DNA from: a virus
Strand: one strand, 5' to 3'
Length of the DNA stretch: 37,469 nt
Virus record (IMG/VR): IMGVR_UViG_3300037502_001762
Location: 1-37,469 of that record
The notes beneath the pieces were generated by a model. That model searched no databases. It was not told the DNA's origin and saw only the letters and a program-made list of their open reading frames with translations. The position numbers were made by a program, and so were the translations under genes. Shown piece by piece: positions 14,047 to 21,465 of this stretch (position 1 is its first letter; each line of letters opens with the position of its first letter).

Positions 14047-16866
14047 TTAGACGTCGTTCTTGCCGTAGAGTCGGAATGCAATGCCGATGACCTTGGCGCT
14101 GTAGATGTCGAGGGAGCCCTGGTCGGTGGTGATCAGGGGCTGCACAGAGGCCGAGTGCTTACGCAGGCGGGCCTTGTGGCTGAAGAACTGGTGCAGGCCG
14201 GCCTTCCAGCCGTTGTTGCCACAGCGGAACTGGGTGGTCACCGAGTAGTCCTCGCGGTACGGGGCCAGAAAGTTGTCGGCGGTGTTGTTGGTGTTGTAGG
14301 TGCCGCTGCCGTAGGTGTAGTAGACCGTGCGATCCTTGGTCTGGTCGGTGGCGACCACATAGGACTCGTTCACACCGTCGAACTGCGCGGTGATGGAATA
14401 GCGGGTGTTCCAGTTGCCCAACTCGAACTGGATATCGGTCCACTGCTTGTGGTCGACGTTGTCCTCCCCGGTGTAGCCGCGGAAGCGAACCTCGGTCGAC
14501 ATCTGGATGAGGTTTCCGGCTAGGTTGACGTCCACGAGACCGAGCGGGTCGAACTGGTGGATCAGGCCACTCTCATCGGCCCAGCAGAGCGTGTCGGTGC
14601 CTGCCACAATGACACGGCACCAGAACCGCGGGACGAGTAGCGATCCCTCCCAGTAGCCTTCCCAGGCCTTGTTCAGGAAGTTGTAGACCAGCGTGCGCTG
14701 ATTGGAACCGTCACCGCCCTCCACCGGCACGCTTAGGATGTAGCGGTTTGAGAAGTAGGTTGCGCAGGCGTTGCCCCAGTAGGCCTGGTCGATGTCGTCG
14801 ACGATGTTCTGGATCTGATCGGAGAGTGGCAGAACCACCGATTGACTGATGCCGAACTCGGTCTGGCGCAGGCTGATTATGCCGCGTTGGGAGAGGAAGA
14901 TGACGTCGGAGCCTGTGCCTGCGATGGAAGCCTGAGACACGCAGCCGAACTCCCGGGTGATCTCGGTCAGCCGGGTGGTCGACAGGTCGCCGTAGAGGTT
15001 CTCCACAGCCAAAACCGATCTCTCCTTGAACACCAGCAGCGTGGTGGTGTTGAACGGGTACAGAGCAACCACCCGGTCATTGCTGCCGGTGTTGAGCTTG
15101 AACTCGTTGAGCACTGGGCTGTAGTGCAGCGGGTCCAGCACGTCGGAGACGGCCAGGTAGTCGTTGCCGTAGAGCAGCAGTAGGCGGTTCTGGAAGTAGA
15201 GCCCCTCGCGGCCCGGTGGCACCGAGGAGCCGGAAGCACTCGAGCGCTTGATGCTGCCGGTGATGTTGTTGTTGTCCACGTCGACCAGCGTCGAGGGCAT
15301 GGCCACAGAGGCTGTGGGCGTGGTAGAGTAGGTGCCCGCATTGACGATGGTGACCGCACTGACAATGCCATTGGTGACGGTAGCTGTCAGGCTGGCGGCC
15401 ACACTGGATGTGCCGGAGACCGTGATCACTGGGGCCGAGAGGTAGCCGGAACCCTGATTGAGGATTGTGACCGCGCTGATCGTGATGTTAGGCGACGTGC
15501 CGGTGGTCGTGAGCTGGATGATGGCGCGGCCAGCGTCGTTCAGCGAGTCGGTCTCCTCGGTCGTGCCGCTGAAGAGCTTCAGCGTGTTGTTGTCGACCGG
15601 GTAGACGTAGTAGATCTGGTTGTTGACCGTGGCGCTACCGACCACGTTCGAGATCGAAACCTGATCGCCCGGGATGAAGTTGTGGTTGTAGACCGTCAGC
15701 GTGTCCCCGGTTGAGTCGGAGCCGACGATGGACAGCGTGGACGGGATACGGTCGAACCCGGCATCAAGCGCAGACGGGAATGCGGCATTGCCCTGCATCA
15801 GGATGGGCATCCCGTCGTTCAGGTTGTCGACGATGTCTTGCGCCAGGTCGTAGCCGGTCAGGTTGGCAGAGCGCTCAATGTAGTAGCGGGCGTTGTTCTC
15901 AGGACTGAGCGGCAAGGCGTTTGTGCCGGCCCGAGCATCAACCAATGTCAGGTGAAGCGAGACCTCCTCGTTGACCACGTTGACAAAGAACTGGAAGCCT
16001 TGACCAGAACCCGGTGTTGCAGTCCAGAGGGGAGCCACGTCACCCACACCACCGATGGTCACGATATCGCCCGTGGTAAGGTCGGGCACCACGTTCAGGT
16101 TGATCTGCGTGGAGTCCTCGTCCGAAAGCACCGTGGAGTCCTCGCACAGGATCTGGCTCCCGTCCTCCATCAGGATGGAGTCGTAGATTCCTGAGGCGCT
16201 TGAGAAGTAGTATCGGGCGTTGCCCGGGCGCAGCATGACCACGCCGTTGGTGGCTTGAATGAGGCGCACCGGCAGGTAGATGTCGTGCCCGTTCATGGAC
16301 ACTTCCACGGGCGACTGGTTGGGCCGGATGCACCAGACCTTACCCTGACCACCGTCGGAGGCCCGGGCCTCGTTGACTGCTACCAGAAGTGCATTGGCCC
16401 CGGTGTCCGGGTCGCGGTAGGGCAGGACGCCGAGGATGTCCTCGAAGGGCAGTGTCTGGTTGTAGAACTGAACGGTGCGGTTGACCGGAGCCCCTGTGAA
16501 AGCCAGTGCTGCGGTCGACATCACGCAGTTGGTCCCATCATCCAAGAGGCATCGGGTGCCGTTGGAAAAGACCAGCACGTTGGCGACTGGGTCCGAGGAG
16601 ATGCTTGCGTTCTGAGGGATGGGCGTGCCGCTGACAGGGACTGTGGAAACAGAGTTGGAGGTCACCGTCACCACGCGGTTCAGTAGCTCCCACTTACCGC
16701 CCCACTTGGGCTGCACAATGCCCCAGCGGTTCTTGATGACCTGATCCTCGAAGCGTCGGTTGACGGCGTTGGAAACGTAGGAGGCCGGGATCAGCGCAGG
16801 GTCAATGCGCGATACCACTCCAACGAATCCATCGTCGATTGCACCGATTTGAGGCAGGTCAGGCAT
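14047..16866 (-). CDS. Tail nozzle / tail tube-like protein
   Basis: This 939-aa protein begins MPDLPQIGAIDDGFVGVVSR and is beta-rich throughout. It contains blade-like segments such as GLYFQNRLLLLYGNDYLAVS, YPFNTTTLLVFKERSVLAV and SQRGIISLRQTEFG, typical of beta-propeller-containing nozzle or tail hub proteins of podoviruses (T7 gp12-like or P22 gp10-like in role). A middle part has Ig-like repeats (GSGYLSAPVITVSGTSS). It directly follows the connector gene with one base between them, the usual order connector then nozzle. The product should form the distal end of the short tail and gate DNA exit. The exact family cannot be named from sequence alone. Confidence 0.75.
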   Translation of the reverse strand: MPDLPQIGAIDDGFVGVVSRIDPALIPASYVSNAVNRRFEDQVIKNRWGIVQPKWGGKWELLNRVVTVTSNSVSTVPVSGTPIPQNASISSDPVANVLVFSNGTRCLLDDGTNCVMSTAALAFTGAPVNRTVQFYNQTLPFEDILGVLPYRDPDTGANALLVAVNEARASDGGQGKVWCIRPNQSPVEVSMNGHDIYLPVRLIQATNGVVMLRPGNARYYFSSASGIYDSILMEDGSQILCEDSTVLSDEDSTQINLNVVPDLTTGDIVTIGGVGDVAPLWTATPGSGQGFQFFVNVVNEEVSLHLTLVDARAGTNALPLSPENNARYYIERSANLTGYDLAQDIVDNLNDGMPILMQGNAAFPSALDAGFDRIPSTLSIVGSDSTGDTLTVYNHNFIPGDQVSISNVVGSATVNNQIYYVYPVDNNTLKLFSGTTEETDSLNDAGRAIIQLTTTGTSPNITISAVTILNQGSGYLSAPVITVSGTSSVAASLTATVTNGIVSAVTIVNAGTYSTTPTASVAMPSTLVDVDNNNITGSIKRSSASGSSVPPGREGLYFQNRLLLLYGNDYLAVSDVLDPLHYSPVLNEFKLNTGSNDRVVALYPFNTTTLLVFKERSVLAVENLYGDLSTTRLTEITREFGCVSQASIAGTGSDVIFLSQRGIISLRQTEFGISQSVVLPLSDQIQNIVDDIDQAYWGNACATYFSNRYILSVPVEGGDGSNQRTLVYNFLNKAWEGYWEGSLLVPRFWCRVIVAGTDTLCWADESGLIHQFDPLGLVDVNLAGNLIQMSTEVRFRGYTGEDNVDHKQWTDIQFELGNWNTRYSITAQFDGVNESYVVATDQTKDRTVYYTYGSGTYNTNNTADNFLAPYREDYSVTTQFRCGNNGWKAGLHQFFSHKARLRKHSASVQPLITTDQGSLDIYSAKVIGIAFRLYGKNDV

Positions 16867-16867
16867 A

Positions 16868-17794
16868 TCACCGGGACGGTACGATTATCTGCCGGACATA
16901 TTTCTCCTGGAGCGCCACCTTGTCGATCTCCTTGGTCAGTTCAACCTCTCCTAACTCAAGGAACTGGTTGCCCAGGTCGATCTTGCCGTCGACCCGGAGC
17001 ATCTGGCCGGCTGCCTTGAGTGCGCAGATCTCGCAGAAGCGGTAGGGGAAATCGTAGGCACTAGCCTCGGCAGCATTGGCCAACAACGGAGGGGTCTTGC
17101 GGAACTCCAGCCAGACGTAGGGCAACTGCTCCCCAACCAACACACCGTCGTCGGTGAAGGTGTAGGTCACCTCCTGCTGGCGCCAGGACACACGGGGGTC
17201 TCCCGGCCAGACTGAGAAGGTCTCACCGATGGGGACAGCCCGGGTTGTGCCGTCGGGGTTGTTGGTTTGCGAGATATTGCGCAGGAACTTGTTTAGCACG
17301 CCCCAGTAGACCGAGTTGGTCGGGACGGTGCCGGCCGGTGCCGTGGCGTAGAGCTGGTAGTGCCGCTGGGTGTCGGGGTAGAGAACGATCTGCCCGATGG
17401 TGTAGGTGGTCGCCGCATCCCAGTCGCCGTCGTTGTTGCCGTAGTCGGGCAGTGCCTCGGACCAGTACTGGGCATTGAGCGTGCCACCAGGGCCTCCGGT
17501 GGTCGGGGGATTGCCGGAGTTGATCGAGCCGACGTACTGGTAGTACTTCTGCTCGGTCTTGAAGTAGACCACCATGCCGGCTGAATAGAGCTGGGCCGGG
17601 TTGTAGTCGGCCGCGAAGTACTGCTGCTCGTAGACGGTCTGCTCGGGCCAGTCGAAGCACTCCCAGGCGCTCCGCAGTGACATGGAGATGAACGTGCGGA
17701 AGAAATTTGACTCCTCGGTCGTTAGGGTGGAGAAAACGCGCCCAGTGAGCTCACAGGCGCGTTGCAGCACGTAGTCATAGGTGACGGTTCTCAT
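16868..17794 (-). CDS. Head-tail connector with two carbohydrate-binding-like inserts
   Basis: This 308-aa protein has a helical N-terminus (residues 1-50, TYDYVLQRACELTGRVFSTL) and a helical C-terminus (225-308). That split arrangement fits gp4/gp11-type tail adaptor or connector proteins. Between them are two tandem modules, about 63-115 and 125-167. Each has a YxxGxxVxY, aromatic pair, then G-x2-P and YW pattern (for example TTYTIGQIVLYP, then SVYWG), resembling CBM5/12 chitin-type carbohydrate-binding modules. The inserts may decorate the head-tail joint and bind glycans. Placement directly before the nozzle gene supports the connector call. Confidence 0.7.
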   Translation of the reverse strand: MRTVTYDYVLQRACELTGRVFSTLTTEESNFFRTFISMSLRSAWECFDWPEQTVYEQQYFAADYNPAQLYSAGMVVYFKTEQKYYQYVGSINSGNPPTTGGPGGTLNAQYWSEALPDYGNNDGDWDAATTYTIGQIVLYPDTQRHYQLYATAPAGTVPTNSVYWGVLNKFLRNISQTNNPDGTTRAVPIGETFSVWPGDPRVSWRQQEVTYTFTDDGVLVGEQLPYVWLEFRKTPPLLANAAEASAYDFPYRFCEICALKAAGQMLRVDGKIDLGNQFLELGEVELTKEIDKVALQEKYVRQIIVPSR

Positions 17795-17797
17795 TGG

Positions 17798-18043
17798 TTA
17801 CCAGGCTTTGCAGGACCAGTACTTGGCCGAGAGTTTCGATCCCGGGTTGTCACACCCGTGACGAGCGCGGAAGTTGGCCCGGCGCTCCGGGATGTGCTTC
17901 TTGATGCTCATGTCCGGGTCGCCAAAACGCACGAGCTTAACCTTGCCGTTTTCCTTGGCCAGGACCGCGGACTTCTTGGACTCCCCGGGGGTTGCCTTGG
18001 GCTTGTTGTAGCCGCTGAACTTGTTGCCCTTGTAGTTGATCAT
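17798..18043 (-). CDS. Small conserved basic phage protein (unknown)
   Basis: This 81-aa protein starts MINYKGNKFSGYNKPKATPG and ends in a Cys/Trp-containing tail (KLSAKYWSCKAW). It is Lys/Arg-rich and contains GDPDMSIKKHIPERRANFRA, which I recall as a recurrent small phage protein of unknown role, often annotated as a DUF. No membrane segment is seen. Two cysteines in the C-terminal part could bind metal. The start overlaps the lipoprotein stop (ATGA), and the connector gene begins three bases after it, so it belongs to the lysis/tail transcript. Confidence 0.7.
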   Translation of the reverse strand: MINYKGNKFSGYNKPKATPGESKKSAVLAKENGKVKLVRFGDPDMSIKKHIPERRANFRARHGCDNPGSKLSAKYWSCKAW

Positions 18044-18264
18044 TGGGACTTCGGTAGCACGTACCAGCCGGCCGGCAGCGTCACCGTGGACGGTCCCACC
18101 AGCTTCTTGTTTGAATCGAATCCGTACACGCTGGCTTTGGTAGGCTTAGCCAGCATCACCGGATCACCGGAAGGGACCAGGACCACCTTCGTCACCTGGC
18201 AGCCCAGGCAGGTCAGCAATCCGATCAGCCAGATCGCTCTTGAGGGCCTCGGGAGCTTTGCCAT
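18040..18264 (-). CDS. Small lipoprotein, possible outer-membrane lysis protein
   Basis: This 74-aa protein has a typical lipoprotein signal: a basic start (MAKLPRPSR), a hydrophobic core (AIWLIGLLTCL) and a GC pair at about residues 21-22 that fits a lipobox. The mature part (PSGDPVMLAKPTKASVYGFD onward) is beta-type. An alternative start is ATG 18273 (three extra residues). It begins inside the upstream 57-aa gene in another frame, as o-spanins do inside i-spanins. It follows two holin-like genes, so an Rz1-like role is plausible, but the mature domain is not Pro-rich as in classic Rz1, so this is an inference. Confidence 0.65.
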   Translation of the reverse strand: MAKLPRPSRAIWLIGLLTCLGCQVTKVVLVPSGDPVMLAKPTKASVYGFDSNKKLVGPSTVTLPAGWYVLPKSQ

Positions 18265-18337
18265 GTTGCACATCGGTGGGTGGTGTTTCGCGGAGCCAGT
18301 CGAGCAGGGCCTTCAGGATCTGGTAGATCCAGTTCAC
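18164..18337 (-). CDS. 57-aa amphipathic protein in the lysis cluster
   Basis: This small gene starts at GTG 18337 overlapping the holin-like stop (GTGA) and ends at TGA 18164. The protein begins VNWIYQILKALLDWLRE, an amphipathic helix, then a polar segment and a Gly/Pro-rich tail (LPGLPGDEGGPGPFR). It overlaps the lipoprotein gene by about 100 bases in a different frame. The nested arrangement resembles an Rz/Rz1 spanin pair, yet there is no true transmembrane helix and no long coiled coil, so i-spanin function is uncertain. It may be a membrane-peripheral lysis accessory. Confidence 0.55.
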   Translation of the reverse strand: MNWIYQILKALLDWLRETPPTDVQHGKAPEALKSDLADRIADLPGLPGDEGGPGPFR

Positions 18338-18513
18338 TCGGCCTTCTTCTCGGCCTTCTTGTTCTTGAAAACGGACCAGCCGACGCCGGCCAGGGTGATG
18401 ATTGCACCAGCGATCTCGTTGACTTGATCGAAGGAGACCATGCCCTTGGCGACGAGGAAACCGCCGAGTGCGCTAAGACCGTGGCGGATGAGTGAGGCGA
18501 CGTTGGGGTTCAT
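18334..18513 (-). CDS. Holin-like small membrane protein (second of pair)
   Basis: This 59-aa protein has a helical hydrophobic N-terminal half (SLIRHGLSALGGFLVAKGM), a short polar turn (VSFDQVNEI), a second hydrophobic helix (AGAIITLAGVGWSVF) and a lysine-rich C-terminus (KNKKAEKKAE). Two spans plus a basic tail fit class II holins or holin-associated proteins. It follows a first holin-like gene of identical length with an ATGA overlap, so one may be the pore former and the other an antiholin or co-holin. These would time release of the lysozyme-like enzyme. Confidence 0.7.
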   Translation of the reverse strand: MNPNVASLIRHGLSALGGFLVAKGMVSFDQVNEIAGAIITLAGVGWSVFKNKKAEKKAE

Positions 18514-18689
18514 TTCTTTTTGATGGCTTTGTAGAGGGCCGTGATGGCGGCGATTAGGGCGGCGAGGGCGGTTAGGAACCGTGTCCACTCGGTGAGTTCG
18601 GGGATGTAGGAGGCGACCATTGCTATGGTTGCGGTTCCGAGCATAGCAACGATACCTCCGAATCCACCGCTGTGATTGCTTGCGTCCAT
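18510..18689 (-). CDS. Holin-like small membrane protein (first of pair)
   Basis: This 59-aa protein begins MDASNHSGGFGGIVAMLGTA. It has two hydrophobic helices (about residues 10-28 and 36-52, the second as FLTALAALIAAITALY) and ends in KAIKKK. Size, two spans and the basic tail fit a class II holin, which makes holes in the inner membrane at lysis. ATG 18689 lies one base after the preceding stop. The tandem second holin-like gene suggests a holin/antiholin pair. Confidence 0.7.
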   Translation of the reverse strand: MDASNHSGGFGGIVAMLGTATIAMVASYIPELTEWTRFLTALAALIAAITALYKAIKKK

Positions 18690-18690
18690 G

Positions 18691-18846
18691 TTACTCAGGT
18701 TTGGATTCCTGGGCGGCTGCGAGGATGAGATCGACGAGCGGGAGGGCGGCTCGGGCATTGGCCACGCCACCGGCCTTAACCGCAACGTCGATGAGCTGGA
18801 GCAAGCTATTGGCCTGCTCCTGAGTGAGTTTGATCGTGATTTCCAT
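18691..18846 (-). CDS. Small helical protein of unknown function
   Basis: This 51-aa gene starts at ATG 18846 (MEITIKLTQEQANSLLQLID), one base after the upstream stop, and continues with an Ala-rich helix ending AAAQESKPE. It resembles small phage proteins with an N-terminal beta strand and a long helix. The strand ITIKLTQEQA followed by a helix is a common pattern in small cytoplasmic phage proteins next to holins. No enzymatic or membrane feature is seen. Confidence 0.65.
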   Translation of the reverse strand: MEITIKLTQEQANSLLQLIDVAVKAGGVANARAALPLVDLILAAAQESKPE

Positions 18847-18847
18847 G

Positions 18848-19273
18848 TCAGGCCGCAGTGTCGGAAACGACGGGCTGATCCGCAACCAAAACCGGCTCAA
18901 CCTGAGGCAGCATCGGAGGCACGATCATCACAGGCGGCAACCACGGCAGCGGCGGAGCGATGACCGGAGGGTTGATCTGGTCGTTGATCTGCGCGGAGAC
19001 GTTGGCTTCAATCGCGCTCTGATCGACGCCATTGGCGAAGCACCAGCCAAGCACCTGATCCTGCGTGAGCTGATCGTACGGAGTGAAGTTCTCGGTCGGA
19101 GGCGCGAACGACGACGAGCCGTAGCAGGTGCCGCTGTAGGTCTTCGCATCGTCGCCGGTGCCGGTGGTTTCGGTGCCGTTGCAACGCCAGTCGGCGGTGA
19201 TGACGACATCGGTGAGTGAGCCTTCGGTCGGCTTGACCAACAGGCGTTCGATGATCCAAGAGATGGTGGTCAT
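18848..19273 (-). CDS. Conserved structural-cluster protein (DUF7936-like)
   Basis: This 141-aa protein begins MTTISWIIERLLVKPTEGSL and has a beta-rich N-terminal part (VVITADWRCNGTETTG, then TYSGTCYGSSSF), a short helical part (TQDQVLGWCFANGV) and a Pro/Val-rich tail of about 40 residues. I recall the N-terminal signature from many marine and freshwater phage genomes, where it lies near tail genes as an unknown domain. The Pro-rich tail (LPWLPPVMIVPPMLP) is probably an extended linker. It lies between a fibre-like gene and the holin region; a virion role is plausible. Confidence 0.65.
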   Translation of the reverse strand: MTTISWIIERLLVKPTEGSLTDVVITADWRCNGTETTGTGDDAKTYSGTCYGSSSFAPPTENFTPYDQLTQDQVLGWCFANGVDQSAIEANVSAQINDQINPPVIAPPLPWLPPVMIVPPMLPQVEPVLVADQPVVSDTAA

Positions 19274-19284
19274 GGTAGTGTGGA

Positions 19285-20535
19285 TTAGGCGTTAGCGAGC
19301 GTGGTGATGGTACCAGAGCTTCCACGGTACTTTAGCGCACCGGCTTCGACGTAGAGCTGGCCACCAGTCACGTTGGCAGTTGGAGCAGTACCATCAGCAA
19401 TTTGGATTGTCTTGGCAGCGGTCGTACCAGCAGCGGTAAGACCGACGAGCAAGTTGCCAAGGGCGTCGAGCGTCATCGCTTGGGTGAAGGTGATGGCGTT
19501 GCCAGCGGTGCCTCCGGGGGCGATGTACCAAGCATGAGTGCTTCCAGCGTTCGCACCAGTCACCTGATACAACGCAGGACCAACTCCTGTGTACTGATAC
19601 AGCCAGTTGGTATTGTCAAAATAGGCACCGTGAGCGAATCGACTAGCAGTCGAACCCGCGCCAGTAGAGGAAACAGATGCAGTACCGCCGCCGACCTGAA
19701 GTGCTTTGCTGTTGCTTCCCCACGCACTCGGCGTAACCCCCACGCCGACGTTGCCGGAGGAGTCGATCCGCATCCGCTCGGCGGAATTGATGTAAAACAC
19801 CAGCGGAATACTTGCTCCAGCATAGACCATTGCTGACGAATCAACCGTTCCGCCAATCATGTTGGCACCATCACCGAAAGCGGCGAGCGTAGATGTTCCA
19901 GCAGTGTTGCTGACATAAAACGCGGCACTTTGACCTGCTCCACTTCCTCCACGAACGCGAGCGACGCACCCAGTAGAACTGACAACATCCAATTTCTGAC
20001 CGGGAGAAGCCCCCACGCCCAGCCCCGTGGAGTTGAGGGTCATTCGGGTGCCGCCTGCGCCGTCGTACCAAGAGAAGACGCCGAGCGGTGCAATGCGGTG
20101 CTGCGCCAGACCGTTGGCAAAGAACTCTACATAGCCATTGGTCCGGTTGTTGAACGTAATGTTGGTTCCATCGTGAATGATGTAACCGGTATCAGCACCG
20201 TTGATCGAAAGGTTGAGAATAGCACTGCTAGTTCCGCCAATCGTCAGATTTCCGCGACCAGCAGATACGTTTTGCGAAGTTAGAGTGCCAACGCAAACAG
20301 CATTACTGGTGGAATTTACGAACAGCGTGTTCGTGTCCACCGTCAGGTCGCCGGTGATGGTGGCGGAGGCGAGCGTGGCGGTGCCGCCGGAACCGAGGAT
20401 CTGGTTGCTGGTGATCTTCTTGGTCGTGCCAGAGGCCGCCATGGACGTGTCCGAGATGTCGACAATCGGCAGCACGTCCGCTGCCGGATCAACCGTAGTG
20501 ATGGCCGCCAAGGCCGTGATTTTCGTGTCTGCCAT
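19285..20535 (-). CDS. Fibre-like virion protein
   Basis: This 416-aa protein begins [20 protein letters not shown], a common N-terminus of phage fibre and head-fibre proteins that starts with a short attachment segment. It continues as Ser/Thr/Gly-rich beta repeats with the widespread signature [14 protein letters not shown]. The C-terminus ([17 protein letters not shown]) is also fibre-like. It is located in the post-capsid cluster, before the lysis genes, rather than next to the other fibre genes. It may form head fibres or a second receptor-binding fibre. No enzymatic motif is visible. Confidence 0.75.
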   Translation of the reverse strand: MADTKITALAAITTVDPAADVLPIVDISDTSMAASGTTKKITSNQILGSGGTATLASATITGDLTVDTNTLFVNSTSNAVCVGTLTSQNVSAGRGNLTIGGTSSAILNLSINGADTGYIIHDGTNITFNNRTNGYVEFFANGLAQHRIAPLGVFSWYDGAGGTRMTLNSTGLGVGASPGQKLDVVSSTGCVARVRGGSGAGQSAAFYVSNTAGTSTLAAFGDGANMIGGTVDSSAMVYAGASIPLVFYINSAERMRIDSSGNVGVGVTPSAWGSNSKALQVGGGTASVSSTGAGSTASRFAHGAYFDNTNWLYQYTGVGPALYQVTGANAGSTHAWYIAPGGTAGNAITFTQAMTLDALGNLLVGLTAAGTTAAKTIQIADGTAPTANVTGGQLYVEAGALKYRGSSGTITTLANA

Positions 20536-20538
20536 AAG

Positions 20539-20775
20539 TTAGTTTGCTTGGATGATGAGTTTGCCTGTGTCCTCTTGGAGCAGGAAGTCCCCGTTCTCCA
20601 AGTCTAAAGAGTCGAAGGTGCCGAAGGTGATGACGATCTTGTCGCCATCCTCAAGGAAGACAAAGAAGTCGTCCTCCTGGAGCAGGTCGCGCCGGATGAT
20701 AGGCAGGTCAGCGCCGCCGCCAGCCCCACCAAGGGCTTGCTCAACGCCGAGTCCTAGGCCTAGTCCAAGACGCAT
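20539..20775 (-). CDS. Hypothetical acidic 78-aa virion-cluster protein
   Basis: The protein starts MRLGLGLGLGVEQALGGAGG, a Gly/Leu repeat, and continues with acidic strand-like segments (LLQEDDFFVFLEDGDKIVI, then ENGDFLLQEDTGKLII). The two LLQED phrases suggest a small internal repeat of a beta-hairpin. Similar small proteins follow the major capsid gene in other phages; role unknown. ATG 20775 lies one base after the preceding stop, and the fibre-like gene starts three bases after its end. Confidence 0.65.
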   Translation of the reverse strand: MRLGLGLGLGVEQALGGAGGGADLPIIRRDLLQEDDFFVFLEDGDKIVITFGTFDSLDLENGDFLLQEDTGKLIIQAN

Positions 20776-20776
20776 T

Positions 20777-21031
20777 TTAGACCCACTTGCGGTTGTAGGC
20801 GATGATTGCCCCGGAGGATACAGCCACCGAGGTGAAGACGCCCGAGATCGAATCGCCGGCCTGAATGGTCACGCCGGAAGGGAAGTTGGTGATGTTGGAA
20901 GTGATCGCGCCAAGGATGGTCGTTGCGACAGCATGGATCTCCATGTAGTTGCCGGTCACAGTGCCCGCGGAGGCGTCGATATACCGGCCACCGTATTCGC
21001 CGGCCAGTTGGCGGTTAGATCCGACATTCAT
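20777..21031 (-). CDS. Small virion-cluster protein, possible decoration protein
   Basis: This 84-aa protein starts MNVGSNRQLAGEYGGRYIDA and continues as a beta-rich domain (GVTIQAGDSISGVFTSVAVS) ending YNRKWV. The pattern of a short leader and a small jelly-roll-like domain with a GVFTSVAVSSG strand is typical of small post-capsid proteins that may decorate the head. No catalytic motif. ATG 21031 overlaps the preceding stop (ATGA), so it is coupled to the 127-aa gene. Confidence 0.65.
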   Translation of the reverse strand: MNVGSNRQLAGEYGGRYIDASAGTVTGNYMEIHAVATTILGAITSNITNFPSGVTIQAGDSISGVFTSVAVSSGAIIAYNRKWV

Positions 21032-21411
21032 AGGGTGAACTTCTGAGTACTGCGTTTTGTGCCACCGCTCCATCCAACCTGCAAGCGTGTAGCCCCGCAG
21101 CGCACTCGCACTTCGGGGTTATCTCGCTCGACCTCTTTCAAAAACTGGGAATCCTTCCAGCAATCGTAGCCATACTTGGTGCCCCAGGCATGGTAGAGAG
21201 TGGGGTCGATCCGCATCCGCAGGCGACCGATGCCGTCGACGGCGCGGACCTCGCGCTGAGAGTCCTGGGCGATGCGCTTCTGATCAATGCCGGCCTTGAC
21301 CCAGTCCTTCTGGATGCCGGATTGGAACTCCTTGATGACGGCGCGGCGCAGTTCGCCGGGCATATCGTCGAGAGCGTTGGCGATGACGGAGGATGCGGAA
21401 TTGTGGGCCAT
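21028..21411 (-). CDS. Conserved post-capsid protein, unknown
   Basis: This 127-aa protein begins MAHNSASSVIANALDDMPGE with helices to about residue 50, then a mixed region including RLRMRIDPTLYHAWG and a C-terminal beta part (RVRCGATRLQVGW). It lies directly after the capsid terminator. Its ATG sits in the T-rich tail of that terminator and no Shine-Dalgarno site is visible upstream, so translation of this gene must use read-through message with a weak site. A head-completion or virion structural role is likely from position only. Confidence 0.7.
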   Translation of the reverse strand: MAHNSASSVIANALDDMPGELRRAVIKEFQSGIQKDWVKAGIDQKRIAQDSQREVRAVDGIGRLRMRIDPTLYHAWGTKYGYDCWKDSQFLKEVERDNPEVRVRCGATRLQVGWSGGTKRSTQKFTL

Positions 21412-21414
21412 GAG

Positions 21415-21452
21415 AAAAGGAAAGAGGGGGAGGCCCGGGATGGACCTCCCCC
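21415..21452 (-). terminator. Rho-independent terminator after the major capsid gene
   Basis: On the minus strand GGGGGAGGTCC, five bases (ATCCC), then GGGCCTCCCCC form an 11-bp stem with one T-G wobble. The T-rich tail TCTTTCCTTTTC follows at once. It starts 14 bases after the capsid stop. This would raise capsid message relative to downstream genes, which need read-through or another promoter. Confidence 0.9.
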
Positions 21453-21465
21453 GTTGAAACTAAGA

